Of a stretch of 64,000 nt of DNA, positions 46,841 through 58,592 are shown piece by piece. Source of the stretch: Zingiber officinale (taxonomy: Eukaryota; Streptophyta; Magnoliopsida; Zingiberales; Zingiberaceae); assembly GCF_018446385.1 (NCBI RefSeq), contig NC_055996.1:14867317-14931316 (forward strand), read 5' to 3'. The notes below the pieces were generated by a model. That model saw only the letters and a list, made by a program, of their open reading frames with translations, ran no database searches and had not been told where the DNA came from. Within the stretch, counting starts at the first letter, position 1, and every line of letters begins with the position of its first letter. A program made the position numbers and the translations under genes.

Positions 46841-48144
46841 TGTTACGAGTGACCTCAAAGATAATGTGGAATCGATAGTCAAGATGATGTGATAGTTAAA
46901 GTCAAGGTAAGGTGACGGTCAAAATCAGAGTATATGCAACCGAACAATTCACTCTCACCGGGGCTCATATCTCCACTTCTCATCGTCAAGACTTTTAGCA
47001 TAAAGTCAATCGGCCTAAATTGTTGGTTGGGTCTCTCTCAGCATAGAGCCAGTCGGTCCTACAGTCGGTCGGACTCACGAGGTTCAGATCTTCACTTCTC
47101 ATCACCAAGACTCTTAGTATAAAATCGGTCGGCCCAAGTGTCAGTTGGACTTGGCACAGTTCTCCACTTTTCAACGCTAATGCATTCAACACGCAACCAA
47201 CTGGATTCAGCGCCGATTGGACATTTAGAGCTCAGCACCTCACTTCTTAGCACCAAGACACACATTATATAACCGGTCGGACGCAATGCCGGTCAGGCAT
47301 TCAAAGTTCAGTTCCTCACTCCTTAGATGCAAGACCTCCATCATATGGTCGGTCGGCCCAAGTACCGGGTGGATCCTCCGGGACTTAGCCTCACATCCTT
47401 CAAAGGCAAGACCTCTATCATATGGCCGGTGGACCTAAAGTGCCGGTCAAACCTATGAAGCTAAGCTTCCCACTTCTCATATGTCAGTTTCCCATCATAC
47501 AACAGGTCGGCTACAAAATCGGTCGGACTGCCTCCAGGAGATAATATTATCAGAGAATCATAACAATTTATCAGAGAATAACAATTATTCGTCAAGGAAT
47601 ATTTCGTTACCATAACATATACCTGTAATGGAGCATTCCTCTGGGGTGGTCGTACATCTTTCGTTACCTAATGTTACTTGACATTTTCTCAGTCGCCTCA
47701 TTATTGCGGAGGTTATGAACGGTTCATATACATGTAACGAAACCTTTTTCAAAGGGTTGTCGTACATCTTTCATTACTCAATATATTATGACACTAAACA
47801 TTCTTTGACACCTCATTATTACAGAAGTTCTGAGGGTCAATATAAAAAAGGAGGTCCTCTCCGTTAGCCAAGTAACTTGAACTTTTACATTACACGCACA
47901 TATGTATCTACGTTATTATTTATCTTCTTCTCCATTTTTGGCCATTGTTCTGATTTGAGCGTCGGAGTGACTGTGCTAGATACCCCCTCCTTGGTTCTTG
48001 TTCTAACATTTCTGGTCACTCTCTTTAGTGTGCATAGAGAGGAGCATTCGAAGTCATTTTCCTCCACCTCAGAGTCTTCTCACGGTCAACATTAGAGTCA
48101 TTTGCCCAGCGTGTCATCTCTCTCGATTTCATATATGATTAAAT
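46841..48144 (+). repeat. Decayed 5' LTR of a Ty3/gypsy Tat-like element
   Basis: Begins near TGTTACGAG at 46841 and runs to the primer site at 48145. It contains degenerate repeats with 'cggtcgg' and 'caagac' (46960-47530). Near its end is a short leader 'tataaaaaaggaggtcc' (~47842) followed by 'gagcgtcggagtg', both usual in Tat-type LTRs of monocots. The left border is approximate and no flanking duplication can be tested because the right end is not identifiable. Confidence 0.6.
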
Positions 48145-48163
48145 TTGACGTCGTTTGTGGGAA
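48145..48163 (+). other. Decayed gypsy primer binding site
   Basis: TTGACGTCGTTTGTGGGAA. It differs from the usual plant Tat leader TTGGCGCCGTCTGTGGGAA by three transitions, all C:G to T:A. Confidence 0.65.
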
Positions 48164-48189
48164 TCTTTGCCTGAATCTGAAATGCGGAG

Positions 48190-48246
48190 ATGGATGAGAC
48201 TGGACGATTCACCACAGTTACCTTGTTGCAAGAAGATTTGGAGTGA
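48190..48246 (+). pseudogene. gag: Start of a gypsy gag, truncated
   Basis: ATG at 48190 followed by DETGRFTTVTLLQEDLE and then TGA. This short N-terminus fits the start of Tat-type gag proteins next to that primer site. The rest of gag-pol is missing; the sequence passes into unrelated AT-rich DNA and solo LTR J. Confidence 0.45.
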
Positions 48247-48370
48247 CCTTGGAACGCAAATTATCTGCAATCTTATAGGGCTTAAGAGTATGCTGGTAAT
48301 AAATTAGTGTATCATGTTGAATATTTATACTTAATAAAAATACAAGCAAATTTATCTCAAATGTCATATG

Positions 48371-50971
48371 TGTTGGTTGCTACTCGGAAAACCTATAGGT
48401 TTCACTGTACAAAAATTTTGTACAAAGGTCTGAACCTTTTCCTAGCTACCATGTGTTCTTTTAAATTAAATTTTGGATCGCCTGCGGAACTTAACACGTT
48501 TGATCCAAAAATTAATCTATTTGTTCTTTTAGGTTTTGACTTGGATCTCCTGCGGAACTTAACACGTTCGACCCAAGTCTCCTTAAGTTATTAATTCCAT
48601 TAAATATTAATTTCCATAAAAGGTTCCCAGTACTGACGTGGCGAGGCACATGACCTTCTTGGATATGGGAGCAACCACCACCGACTAGACAAAACCTTTA
48701 ATAGAAAGCTAATATTTAATTTCCTAAAATAACTTTAGGTTAACCTAAGAGAACAATCAAATCACAAGGAAAAGAAAGAAACAAAAGAACACAACATCGA
48801 AAAATATATTCGAAATACTAGAACGTAAGCCTCTTGTATTTGGTATTATTTCCATAAATAACTAGTATGATGCGGAAAGAAAAATTACTAGTTATATCTT
48901 GTAGAAAAACCTCTTGATCTTCTACCGTATTCCTCTTCTAACCTCGGACGTTGTGTGGGCAACGATCTTCCGAGATGAGAAACCACCAAGCACCTTCTTC
49001 TTCTCCTAGCTAGGTTCGGCCAATCACAAAGAAGCTTCACCAAGGACGAAGAACAAAACACCAACCAAACTCCAAGGGATACAAGCTTTCTCTCCTTCTT
49101 CTTCTTCTTCTCCAAGTAGTATCCGGCCACCACAAGAACTCCAAGCAAGAGATAAGTTTCGGCCACCACAAAAGAGGAAGAAAGGAAGAGGATGGCCGGC
49201 CACAATAATTTTCTTCAAGGATGAAGAATTTCGGCCACCACCAATGCTCCAAGGGATGCTAGAGACGAGACTTGCTTTCTCTCCTTCTTCTCCTTCCTTG
49301 ATCCGGCCACAAACAAAAGCTCCACCAAGAAGATAGGTTTCGGCCAACAAGAGGAGAAGAGAGAAAGGGAAGGGCCGGCCACCACACCAAGGAAAAGAGG
49401 GAGGAAAAATAATAGAGGTTATACACATGAAGGTACCCTCACCTCTTCTTTTATATTTCTTGGCCTAGGCAAATTAGGAAATTTAATTACAAAATTTCCT
49501 TAATTCTTTTGCCATGTAAAGAAAAATTATTTTAATTAAAACAATTTTCTTCTTTTAAACACAATGGCCGACCACTTTAAAAAACAAAACAAGGAGAGTT
49601 TTAATTAATTAAAACTTCCTAATTTGTCTCCAAAAATTTTATAAAAAATTTCTCCAATAATTTTTATCCCTTTTATGATTGGTTTATAAAAAGAAATTTC
49701 TATAATTTTAATTTTTCAACATGTGAATAATTTATAAAGAAGAGAAATAAAATATTCTTTCTAATCTACAAATAAGGAAAGAGATTTAATCTCTTTCTTT
49801 AATCTTTTGTAGAGACTTATAAAAGAGATATTTTAATTTTTAATCTCTTCAATAAATTATATCTTTCACATAAGAAAATTTTAAAATTAAAATTCTTTTT
49901 AAATTAAATAGGGCCGGCCACCTAAGCTTGGGTTCAAGCTAGGGCCGGCCACCCATGAACCAATGGTTTGGCCGGCCCTAGCTTGATCCTCAAGCTAGCT
50001 TGGCCGGCCCCTATAACATGGGTATGAAGGTGGGTATAGGTGGGTATAGTACTCTATAAATAAGAGGCTACGATAGGGACCGAGAGGAGGAATTGGTTTT
50101 GGTCTCCCGATAAAATTAAGCATCCCGTGTTCGCCCCGAACACACAACTTAATTTTATCAATAATAATTCATTCCACAAGAGAACTATTATTGAACTACC
50201 GCACCAATCCCAAATTACATGTTTGGGCTCCTTCTTATTATGAGTGTGTTAGTCTCCCTGTGTTTAAGATATCGAATGTCCACTAATTAAGTGAGTTACT
50301 GACAACTCATTTAATTAATATCTAAGTCCAAGAGTAGTACCACTCAACCTTATCGTCATGTCGGACTAAGTCCACCTGCAGGGTTTAACATGACAATCTT
50401 TATGAGCTCCTCTTGAGGACATTATCAACCTAGTATCTCTAGGACACAGTTTCCTTCTATAATCAACAACACACACTATAAGTGATACCATTTCTCAACT
50501 TATCGGGTTTATTGATTCAACGAACTAAATCTCACCCATTGATAAATTAAAGAAATAAATATCAAATATATGTGCTTGTTATTACATTAGGATTAAGAGC
50601 ACACACTTCCATAATAACCGAGGTCTTTGTTTCTTTATAAAGTCAGTATAAAAGAAACGACCTCAAATGGTCCTACTCAATACACTCTGAGTGTACTAGT
50701 GTAATTATATAGTCAAGATAAACTAATACCTAATTACACTACGACCTTCCAATAGTTTGTTCCTTTCCATCATGGTCGTGAGCTACTGTTTATAATTTAT
50801 AAGGTACTGATAACATGATCTTCTGTGTGTGACACCACACACCATGCCATCTACAATATAAATTAATTGAACAACTACATTTATCATAAATGTAGACATT
50901 TGACCAATGTGATTCTTATTTCTAGATAAATGTTTATACCAAAAGCTAGGCTTTTAGTATACACTCCAACA
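48371..50971. mobile_element. Solo LTR J, copia-type, 2,601 bp
   Basis: TGTTGG at 48371 to CCAACA at 50971 with ATATG on both sides (48366-48370 and 50972-50976). No partner LTR or interior is present. It holds GGCCGGCC palindromes (49911-50005) near a TATAAATA (plus, 50055-50062). A minus-strand TATAAAAG lies near 49450, so orientation is not decided. Similar LTRs begin TGTTGGAGTG on minus, which slightly favours minus. Frames at 48888-49428 are by-products of CTTCTT runs. Confidence 0.9.
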
Positions 50972-50976
50972 ATATG

Positions 50977-52870
50977 TCCTAAATTTTCATGTCGCTCGAC
51001 CAAGTTATAGGCGATCATGCTCTTGCGCCTAAGTCCCCGACTATTATGTCGCTCAGTCGAATTATAAGCGAACATGTTCTCGCACCTATATCCCCGACTC
51101 TTGAACCGCTCGGTCGAGTTATAAGCGAGCATGTTCTCGTGCCTATATTTCAGACTCTCGTGGTGCTTGGTCGAGTTATAAGTGAGCATGCTCTTACACT
51201 CATATACCAGACATTCGTGTTGTTCGGTCGAATTATAAGTGAGCATGCTCTCGTGCCAAAATCCCAAACTCTCAAGCTGTTCGACTGAGTTATAAGCAAG
51301 CGTGCTGTCGCATCAATGTCCCAGACTCTCGTGTCATTCGCCCGAGTTATAAACGAGCATGCTCTCGCGATAATGTCCTAGACTCTCATGCCGTTCAGTC
51401 GAGTTATAAGCGAGCATGCTCTCTCACCAATATCCCAAACTCTCGTGTCGTTTGGTCAAGTTATAAGCGAGTATGCTCTCGTACCAATGTCCCAGACTCT
51501 CGTACTGCTCGGCCAAGTTATACGCAAGCAGACTCTCACGCCTATGTCCGAGATTCTTGAGCTGCTCAGTCAAGTTATAAGCGAGTATGCTCTCACACCT
51601 ATGTCCCAGACTCTCGTGTCGCTTCGTCGAGTTATAAGCGAGCATGTTTTCATGTCTATATCTCAGACTATCATCCCTTTTGGCCAAGCTCGCGCTTATG
51701 TCCCGGACTCTCATACCGCTTGACTAAGTTATAAGTGAGCATGCTCTCGCACCTATGTTCCAGACTCTTGAGTGGTTCGACCAAGTTATAAGCGAACGTG
51801 CTCTCGCGCCTTTGTCTTAGACTCTCATACCGCTCGACCGAGTTATAAGCGATCATGTTCTTGCGCCTATGTCCCAGACTCTCATGCTGTTCAGCGGAGT
51901 TATAAGAGAGTATGTTCTCGGACTTATGTCCTAGACTCTCGAGTTGTTTGATCAAGTTGTAAGCGAGCATACTCTCGCCCATACATCCTAGACTCTCAAG
52001 TCGTTTGATCAAGTTATAATCGAGCATGCTCCCGTGCCTATGTTCCAGGCTCTTATATTACTCGGTCGAGTTATAAGCGAGTATGCTTTCGTGCTTATGT
52101 CCCAGACTCTCGAGTCGTTCGATCGAGTTATAATCAAGCATTTACTTGTGTCTATGTCCCAGACTCTCGAGCTATTTGATCAAATTATAAGTGAACGTGC
52201 TCTCGTGCCTATGTCCTAGAATCTCGAGCTGTTAGGCTAAGTTATAAGCAAGCATGCTCTTGTGCTTATATCACAGACTCTTGAGCTGTTTGACCTAGTT
52301 ATAAGTGAGCATGCTCTCGTTCCAATGCCCCAAATTCTCGTGTCGTTCGACCGAGTTATAAGTGAGCATGCTTTCGTGCTGCTCATCCGAGTTATAAGCG
52401 AACGTGCTCTCGGGCCTATGTCCCAAACTCTCGAGTCGTTCGGTCAAGTTATAAGCGAGCATGTTCTCGTGCCAAAGTCTTAGACTCTCTAGTCGTTTGG
52501 TCGAGTTATAAGCGAGCATGCTCTCGCGCATATGTCCTAGACCCTCGAGCCGTTCGACCATGTTATAAGTGAAAATGCTCTCGCGCCTATGTCCCAGACT
52601 CTCAAGACGTTCGGTCAAATTATAAGCAAGCGTGCTCTCACGCCTATGCTCCAGACTCTCGAGCCGTTCAATCGAGTTATAAGTGAGGATGCTCTCGCGC
52701 CTATGTCTCAGACTCTTGAGTCATTCAACTAAGTTATAAGCGAGCATGCTCTCATACCAACGTGTTAGATTCTCGAGCCGTTTGGCCAAGTTATAAGCAA
52801 GCATGTTCTTGTGCCAAGTCCTAGACTCTCGGGCCGTTCGACCGAATTATTCCACCCGACCAAGATACAA
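50977..52870. repeat. 57-bp minisatellite array, about 33 copies
   Basis: Consensus parts are 'gagttataagcgagcatgctctcg' and 'cctatgtcccagactctcg', recurring every 57 bases with 10-25% differences and some deletions (near 51690 and 52380). Because 57 is a multiple of 3, several frames stay open. Plus reads units like ISEHALVPMSQTLELFDQV and minus reads LAYNSTERLESLGHRRESM (19 residues each). It lies between the gypsy gag start and the antisense frame, so it probably belongs to the Tat-like element. Confidence 0.9.
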
Positions 52871-53154
52871 ACGTGCTCACTCACGAGCATAAGTTCCTGA
52901 CCTTCTAATCATTTCTTATAAATCATCGTTCGTTGGCCACATCGTAGTGGGTGTCGCTCACGCAAAACTCATCTGACAAACCCAACTACTGGATCAACAA
53001 TAGAAAGTATAAGAATAATCAGAAATCAGAGATAACACAACAATTACAAATACATGTTTTATAGCTTTCTACCCCCCCGGGCTTAGGACACAAGTACTAT
53101 TACATTATCTTATCAATCGAGTTTGGTGAAGAGGTCGACCAAGAGATCATCTAA
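52871..53154. other. Flank between the minisatellite and the antisense frame
   Basis: No frame or repeat recognised apart from a decayed edge of the 57-bp array. Confidence 0.5.
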
Positions 53155-54806
53155 AATTCATTGGCGATATAAGAATAGTTTAGGTGGATTGACCGATAAG
53201 TATCCTGTTTGCGAAATTGTGTGACTGTCTCTTCGGCTCCATATGAGAGCATCCTTATGGTGCGCCGACCGAATTGCAAGCCAAACTTGCGAGATTGAAG
53301 GTAGGCTGTTCTCCTAGCCTCAAACTGTTCATCCTCTCCTGCCTTGTAGGTTGCTAATTCAAATTGGGAGGCTATCAATGCGGACCTGATAGACTCTAGT
53401 TCAACTTATAGAGAATCTAGTTTACTCTCCTAGGCGTCCAAGTCTTTCTATTAATCTAGTATCAATAAATCCTTGACCGATAGCTCCTTATCTTTCTCAA
53501 TGGACTCTGAAGCATGAGAAATCTTTAGTTCTTCCAACAGAGCAGTCTTTTGGGCGAGATCAGATACTACTCTAGACCTCATTGCAGTTTTTGCTCGGAG
53601 TTGGGCCTCACTATTCTGCAACAGGATTTCAAGTTTCTTTTTATCCTCCTGTTGGTCTTTTATTATCCGCTAAGCCCCCTCCATAGCTTTTCCATCTCTA
53701 GTAACATCTCTTTCTGAGTTTCCACTTCTTCCCGTAGTCTGTTCACCTCTAGAATAGCGGCAGGAGCTGTCAGGGATTCCAATTCCACTACACAATCTGT
53801 CAAAATTTTATTCGCCTGTGCCAGGTCCACCACCAGTTGCTTATATGCAACCTGGAAGTAAGGAACTAAGAGAAACAATGTTAGAAAGCATACTTATTAA
53901 GAGGAAGAAATCAAGAACTTACTACGGAGGTGTCCTGAGCGAATCCGTTTGCAAGCTCATAGATAGAGCGACTCTTTATTTGCCCCATTGTGTTCATCCA
54001 GTCTTCTGCTAGTCGTCCTTTTAACTGCACCACCTTGTGGGATGGTTGGGGATTGAGATTATGTTTGGAAGGCACATCAAAAGAAAGAGTGAATCGTCTC
54101 TCAAACCTGCGAGATGTTTTGGGCCTCGAAGAAGAGGCGCCTAAGGTTGGGTCCACGAACCGGGGCAGGCGCATGGACTACAAGGGCACATGATTAGGCT
54201 CGGTCGGCCTCGGGGGAACATGCTCGGCCGAAGTTGGACGGTTCGATTCAAGCGGGGCCTTTCCCTTCTCGAGCAAAGGAAGCAGGGGTTGTGGGTGTAC
54301 GCTCTGCCCTAGACTATTCGACAAGAGGGGGATTAGCCTGTCGACGTCTTTTGTGCCTATACCTAAGTGGTACATCTGAGTCGGTGGAATCAGAGGTTGC
54401 TCCCAACGCTTAAGAGTTGTCAGGTGGCAAACCTTCCCGCTAGGTCAGAATGGCCCTTCCTTGCCGATTTAGCTTAGCCTCATCTATTTGTTGGGTCATT
54501 GAGACTAGAGCTTTGGATAAAGTCTTTGCTGTAAAAGAAACAAGAGTGTCTCAATTAGAGGCAAGGTAGAAAGGAAATTGGAATTTCTTACCAAAGGGAA
54601 ATTGTAGTTTCGCCCGAATGAGGCTTAGCCTAAAAATATATAGGAGTCCCTCCTGAAGTAGTCCTGGAATGCTGAACTTTAGATTGGCCAGCCGCTCAGA
54701 AGTCTCATTAAATGTCAGCAATGTGCGGAAATCACCTAGCTTGGGCATTGTTAGGAGATCCAATAGCCAGGTGGTTGGCCAAGGTACGAGGGTAGGGAGT
54801 TGAATG
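53155..54806 (-). pseudogene. Antisense ORF of a Tat-like gypsy element ('putative plant transposon protein' type), decayed and truncated
   Basis: Minus-strand pieces in order: LPTLVPWPTTWLLDLL and KFSIPGLLQEGLLYIFRLS (54600-54806), a donor-like GGTAAG, KTLSKALVSMTQQIDEAK (~54520), and WMNTMGQIKSRSIYELANGF (~53960). An apparent intron precedes YKQLVVDLAQANKILTDCVV with a long coiled coil (53700-53850), ending near 53155. Several stops interrupt it. This order (conserved N-part, then coiled coil, with introns) is like the antisense frame of Tat-lineage elements, whose function is unknown. The upstream end is cut by element H at 54807. Confidence 0.6.
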
Positions 54807-55057
54807 TGTTGGTGCAAGGTGCACCAGAATCAAACCTGAGTTTTGATGTTGTCAAAGGTTCAAGTTAAGTCTTGTTATGATCCGATGATTTGGCTAAGTG
54901 TACATGCTATTTACTCAATCGGGAAAGCCCTAGTCACGGCCAAACAGTAAAGTCCAAACAGGTTTGGAGTTGGAGGACCCAACGTTTGGCAGGTACGTTG
55001 AGATAAATAACTAGAGGAGCAACAGTGAGGTCGGGTTCCTGAAGGGAACAACCTAAG

Positions 55058-56799
55058 TGTTAGGATCCTTCGTACGGAGGCTAGAGAGGGGGGTGTGAAT
55101 AGCCGACCCCAAATCGTCGCGTTTCTACAAAACGTGTTAGCGCAGCGGAAAATAAACACAGAAATGAAAGGGAAAGAAGACAAACCTCAAACAAACCGAT
55201 GTAACGAGGTTCGGAGATTAGGACTCCTACTCCTCGGCGTGTCCGTAAGGTGGACGAGTCCAGTCAATCCGTCGGTGGATGAGTCCCCGGAAAACCGGCT
55301 AAAAATAACTCCTTATGGGTGGAGAAACCTCGCCACAATACTCTTGCAACAGCAAGATGAATGTACAAGAAATACAAGAAAGCAGAAGACAATACAAGTG
55401 TAAAAACAATCTTGCCTTCTCGTCGGCTGGAAGAAGCAACAGCTGATCGACAACTGGAAGCTCACGCGAAGCTTTGGAGGAGCTCAACAAAGCTCAAGCA
55501 CAGCAGCACTTAGGGACAGGAAGAAGGAAAAAGGAGAGGAGGCTCGCAGCAGCAGCCCTCCTTTTATAACCTGCGAAGAAAGCGAAGAAACACAGAAGAA
55601 ATCTGGCCGTTGCGTCGCAACGGCTAGTGCCTGGATCGGTCTGTGGACCGATCAGGCTTCATGTGGATCGGTCCACCGACCGATCCATTCCCTAGCCTTC
55701 GCTTCTGTTCCGTCTCTGATCGGTCCATGGACCGATCAGGGAACCTCCTGATCGGTCCACAGACCGATCAGGGAACCTCCTGATCAGTCGTGGGGACCGA
55801 TCAGAAAGCTTCACAGAGAGTTGCCCAACTCTCTGTGTGGAATCTGATCGGTCCCCGGACCGATCCCACCTCAGGTGGTAGCGTCCCTGATCGGTCCCCG
55901 GGACCGATCAGGCTCCAAGCTGATCGGTCCCCAGACCGATCAATAAGCCCACAGAACCATGATCGCCTTCTGTTTGTCATCTGATCGGTCACCAGACCGA
56001 TCAGATACACAAACGTATCGCTGGATCGGTCTGCAGACCGATCCAGAGCTTGGTTTTTACCCAAACCAAGTCCCAAACCTTCCAAACCAATATCCGGTCA
56101 ACCTTGACCTATTGGTACATCATGCTTAGCATCCGGTCACTCCCTTGACCTGCTAAGACTCCCCACCAAGTGTCCGGTCAATCCCTTTGACCCACTTGGA
56201 CTTTCCTCTTTGTGCCAAGTATCCGATCACTCCCTTGATCTACTTGGACTTCCCAACACCAGATGTCCGATCACCCTTGATCCATCTGGATTTTTCCTTT
56301 CCCGGCTCCTTCACCTAGCTTCACTCACTAGAGTTTTCACCTGGCTTCACTCACCAGGACTTTCCCTTGCCTGGCTTCACTCACCAGGACTTTCCCGAAT
56401 GCCTGGCTTCACTCACCAGGACTTTCCCGAATGCCTGGCTTCACTCACCAGGACTTTCACCTTCACCTAGCTTCACTCACTAGGATTTTCACCTGGCTTC
56501 ACTCACCAGGATTTTTCCCTGCGCCAAACTCCCTGTTTGGACTTTTCCCGTGCCAAGTCTCCATACTTGGACTTTTCCAGTGCCAAGTCTCCATACTTGG
56601 ACTTTTCACCGAATCAGGTCAACCAGGTCAACCTTGACCTACGGTTGCACCAACAATCTCCCAAACATCTATTCTTGTCAAACATCAAGAATAGAACTTC
56701 TCTTCTCGTCAAACATCGTCAAACATCAAAACACAACTCGAGTCAGGTCAACTCGAGTCAGGTCAACCAGGTCAACCTTGACCTAAGGTTGCACCAACA
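55058..56799 (-). mobile_element. Solo LTR G (related to B/C family), 1,742 bp
   Basis: TGTTAGGATCC...GCACCAACA with CTAAG on both sides (55053-55057 and 56800-56804). Read on minus its U3 has a stem-loop series (56086-56640), then a cluster of about nine GATCGGTCC...GGACCGATC palindromes (55630-56045), then a TATA box (55562-55568). The last 150 bases repeat 'gtcaaccttgacct' twice. There is no internal region, so it is a solo LTR. Confidence 0.92.
55562..55568 (-). promoter_or_regulatory. TATA box of solo LTR G
   Basis: TATAAAA on minus, about 60 bases downstream of the last palindrome. Confidence 0.55.
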
Positions 56800-57431
56800 C
56801 TAAGGTCGCTGATCCAACTGAAGAAACCGGGAAGGTTTCCAAGTTGAGATCAAGACAGTCCTAACTGTTATACTCATGCATATTAGTACTCATGTATTAT
56901 AATTGTGCTAACTTTGTTTTGCAGAAATATTATTGTTATATCAAACTAACTTTGTGTTGCAGAATCATATGACTCCTTGAATTTCAAATGGTCATAACTT
57001 TTGACTCAAAATTCAAAATCAGGCTCTGTCAGCGGCCACGCGACCAGCACTCAGAAAGCTTCATTTGACCAAGGGTTCGGTCGACTGAACAGGAGGTTCA
57101 GTCGATCGAAAAAGGTATTTTATCAGTCGACTGAACAAAGGTTCGGTCGACCGAATAGGCAAATTTGGCAAAATAGATCAAGCTCACAAACATGGTATCA
57201 CAGCATGATCGATCGACCGAAAATGAGGTTTGGTCGATCGAACAGTAAAATCATTAATGGAGCATTAAGTGCGAATCTCGGCGAGAAGGGAAGTTCTCCA
57301 TTCGGTCGACTGAACCATTAAACATCAGTTAATGCTCGAAGATCAGATCTCAGCGAATCTCAGCACAGAAGAAAGGGAGCGGGTTCGGTCGACCGAACCC
57401 AGGGATCGATCGACCGAACGTCGACGGTTCT

Positions 57432-57438
57432 TATAAAA
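57432..57438 (+). promoter_or_regulatory. TATA box of element H 5' LTR
   Basis: TATAAAA directly downstream of the GGTCGACC palindrome cluster. Confidence 0.6.
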
Positions 57439-57891
57439 GAGAGCTCGAGGTCCAGGGCCGAGTAACACTGTTTTGGTTTGAAATTCATCTCTGTGGAAGC
57501 TTCTGCTGATCGTGCTACTGTTCTACAACTTGCAAGCTACTCCATCCAGAAGTGCCGACCAAGCTGCATCCTAAATCAAATTGTCGGTATATTTTTATTA
57601 TAAGCTTGCATTGTAATTAACTCAAGTAAGATAGTAGGCTGTTACTATCTTACTCATCTTTTGTACGCACTTCTTTTTTCCGTGGTTTTCGGAAAGTAGA
57701 GACTTAGTGGATTGCCCATCGGTGCGGTCAAGGATCGCGGGCCTTGGAGTAGGAGCCGACCTAGGCTCCGAACCAAGTAACCGAATCTGTTCTCTACTTT
57801 TCCGCTGCACGACTTTATTTTTAAAGTAAAAGAAAAGTTTTAAAAGCGCGATATTCACCCCCCCTCTATCGCACTCATCCGATCCAACAAT

Positions 57892-57903
57892 TGGTATCAG
57901 AGT
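57892..57903 (+). other. Primer binding site of element H (initiator tRNA-Met)
   Basis: TGGTATCAGAGT two bases after the 5' LTR. Confidence 0.9.
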
Positions 57904-58088
57904 CTCGTAGCTTTGAAATTACTTAACCGTTTTTCAAAACACTTTTAAAACTTTTTCTTTTCACTTATTCCTTTTCTTTTTCTTTTACAATTTTCTTTCT
58001 TTTTCTTATTTCTTTTTCCAGCACTACTAATCCCAAGACGAGAGTCTTGGAAATTCTTTTTGTATCTCAACTTTTGGTGCAAGAACAA

Positions 58089-58592
58089 ATGGCACAATCT
58101 GAAGGATATTTGACCGTGCGTCCTCCGCTATTCGATAGAAGCGATTTCCCATACTGGAAAAAGAGGATGGAAGTTTTTCTCAAAGCAGACATTGATCAAT
58201 GGTTCATTATTCGATGTGGCTACACATCACCAGTTAACAACCTAGAGGAATGGACAGAAGAAATAAAGAAGAAAGTAAAAATTGATTCAAAGGCACTCAA
58301 CACTTTACAATGTGGATTATCAAAAGAAGAATTAAAACGAGTCGGCCCCTTCGAGAATGCAAAAGAGTTGTGAGATAAGTTAGTCAAACTACATGAAGGG
58401 ACAAACGAGACAAAGGTAATAAAGCGTGATCTTTTATTAAATTCATTACTAAATATTAAAATGCTAGATGGTGAGTCGGTAAGCCAACTACACATGAGGA
58501 TTAAGGACATCCTCAATAGACTACATATCATCGGCCATCAACTTGAGAATCGTGATATCATCAGGTATACACTTAACTTATTCCCTCGAAAC
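58089..58592 (+). pseudogene. gag: Element H gag, 5' part
   Basis: ATG at 58089 (MAQSEGYLTVRPP), UBN2-like capsid region (YWKKRMEVFLKADIDQWF; LHEGTNETK; RYTLNLFPRN). TGA at 58371-58373 replaces the Trp expected in the 'ELW-KL' motif. The frame is otherwise open to the insertion of element I at 58593 and resumes in phase at 63359 after one copy of GAAAC. Confidence 0.85.

Larger units (their letters stand above)
54807..57889 (+). repeat. Element H 5' LTR, split by solo LTR G
   Basis: About 1.34 kb without G. GGTCGACC-centred palindromes such as TTCGGTCGACCGAAC lie at 57068-57420, followed by a TATA box at 57432. It ends CCAACA before the primer site. Confidence 0.88.

Noticed and set aside
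50884..52618. Minisatellite as a gene for a repeat protein
   Set aside because: Frames are open on both strands only because the period is a multiple of three; stops and deletions break them and no start context or flanking gene structure is seen.
50977..52870. CRISPR-like array
   Set aside because: No constant repeat with unique spacers; the whole 57-bp unit repeats with drift, and the host is a plant.
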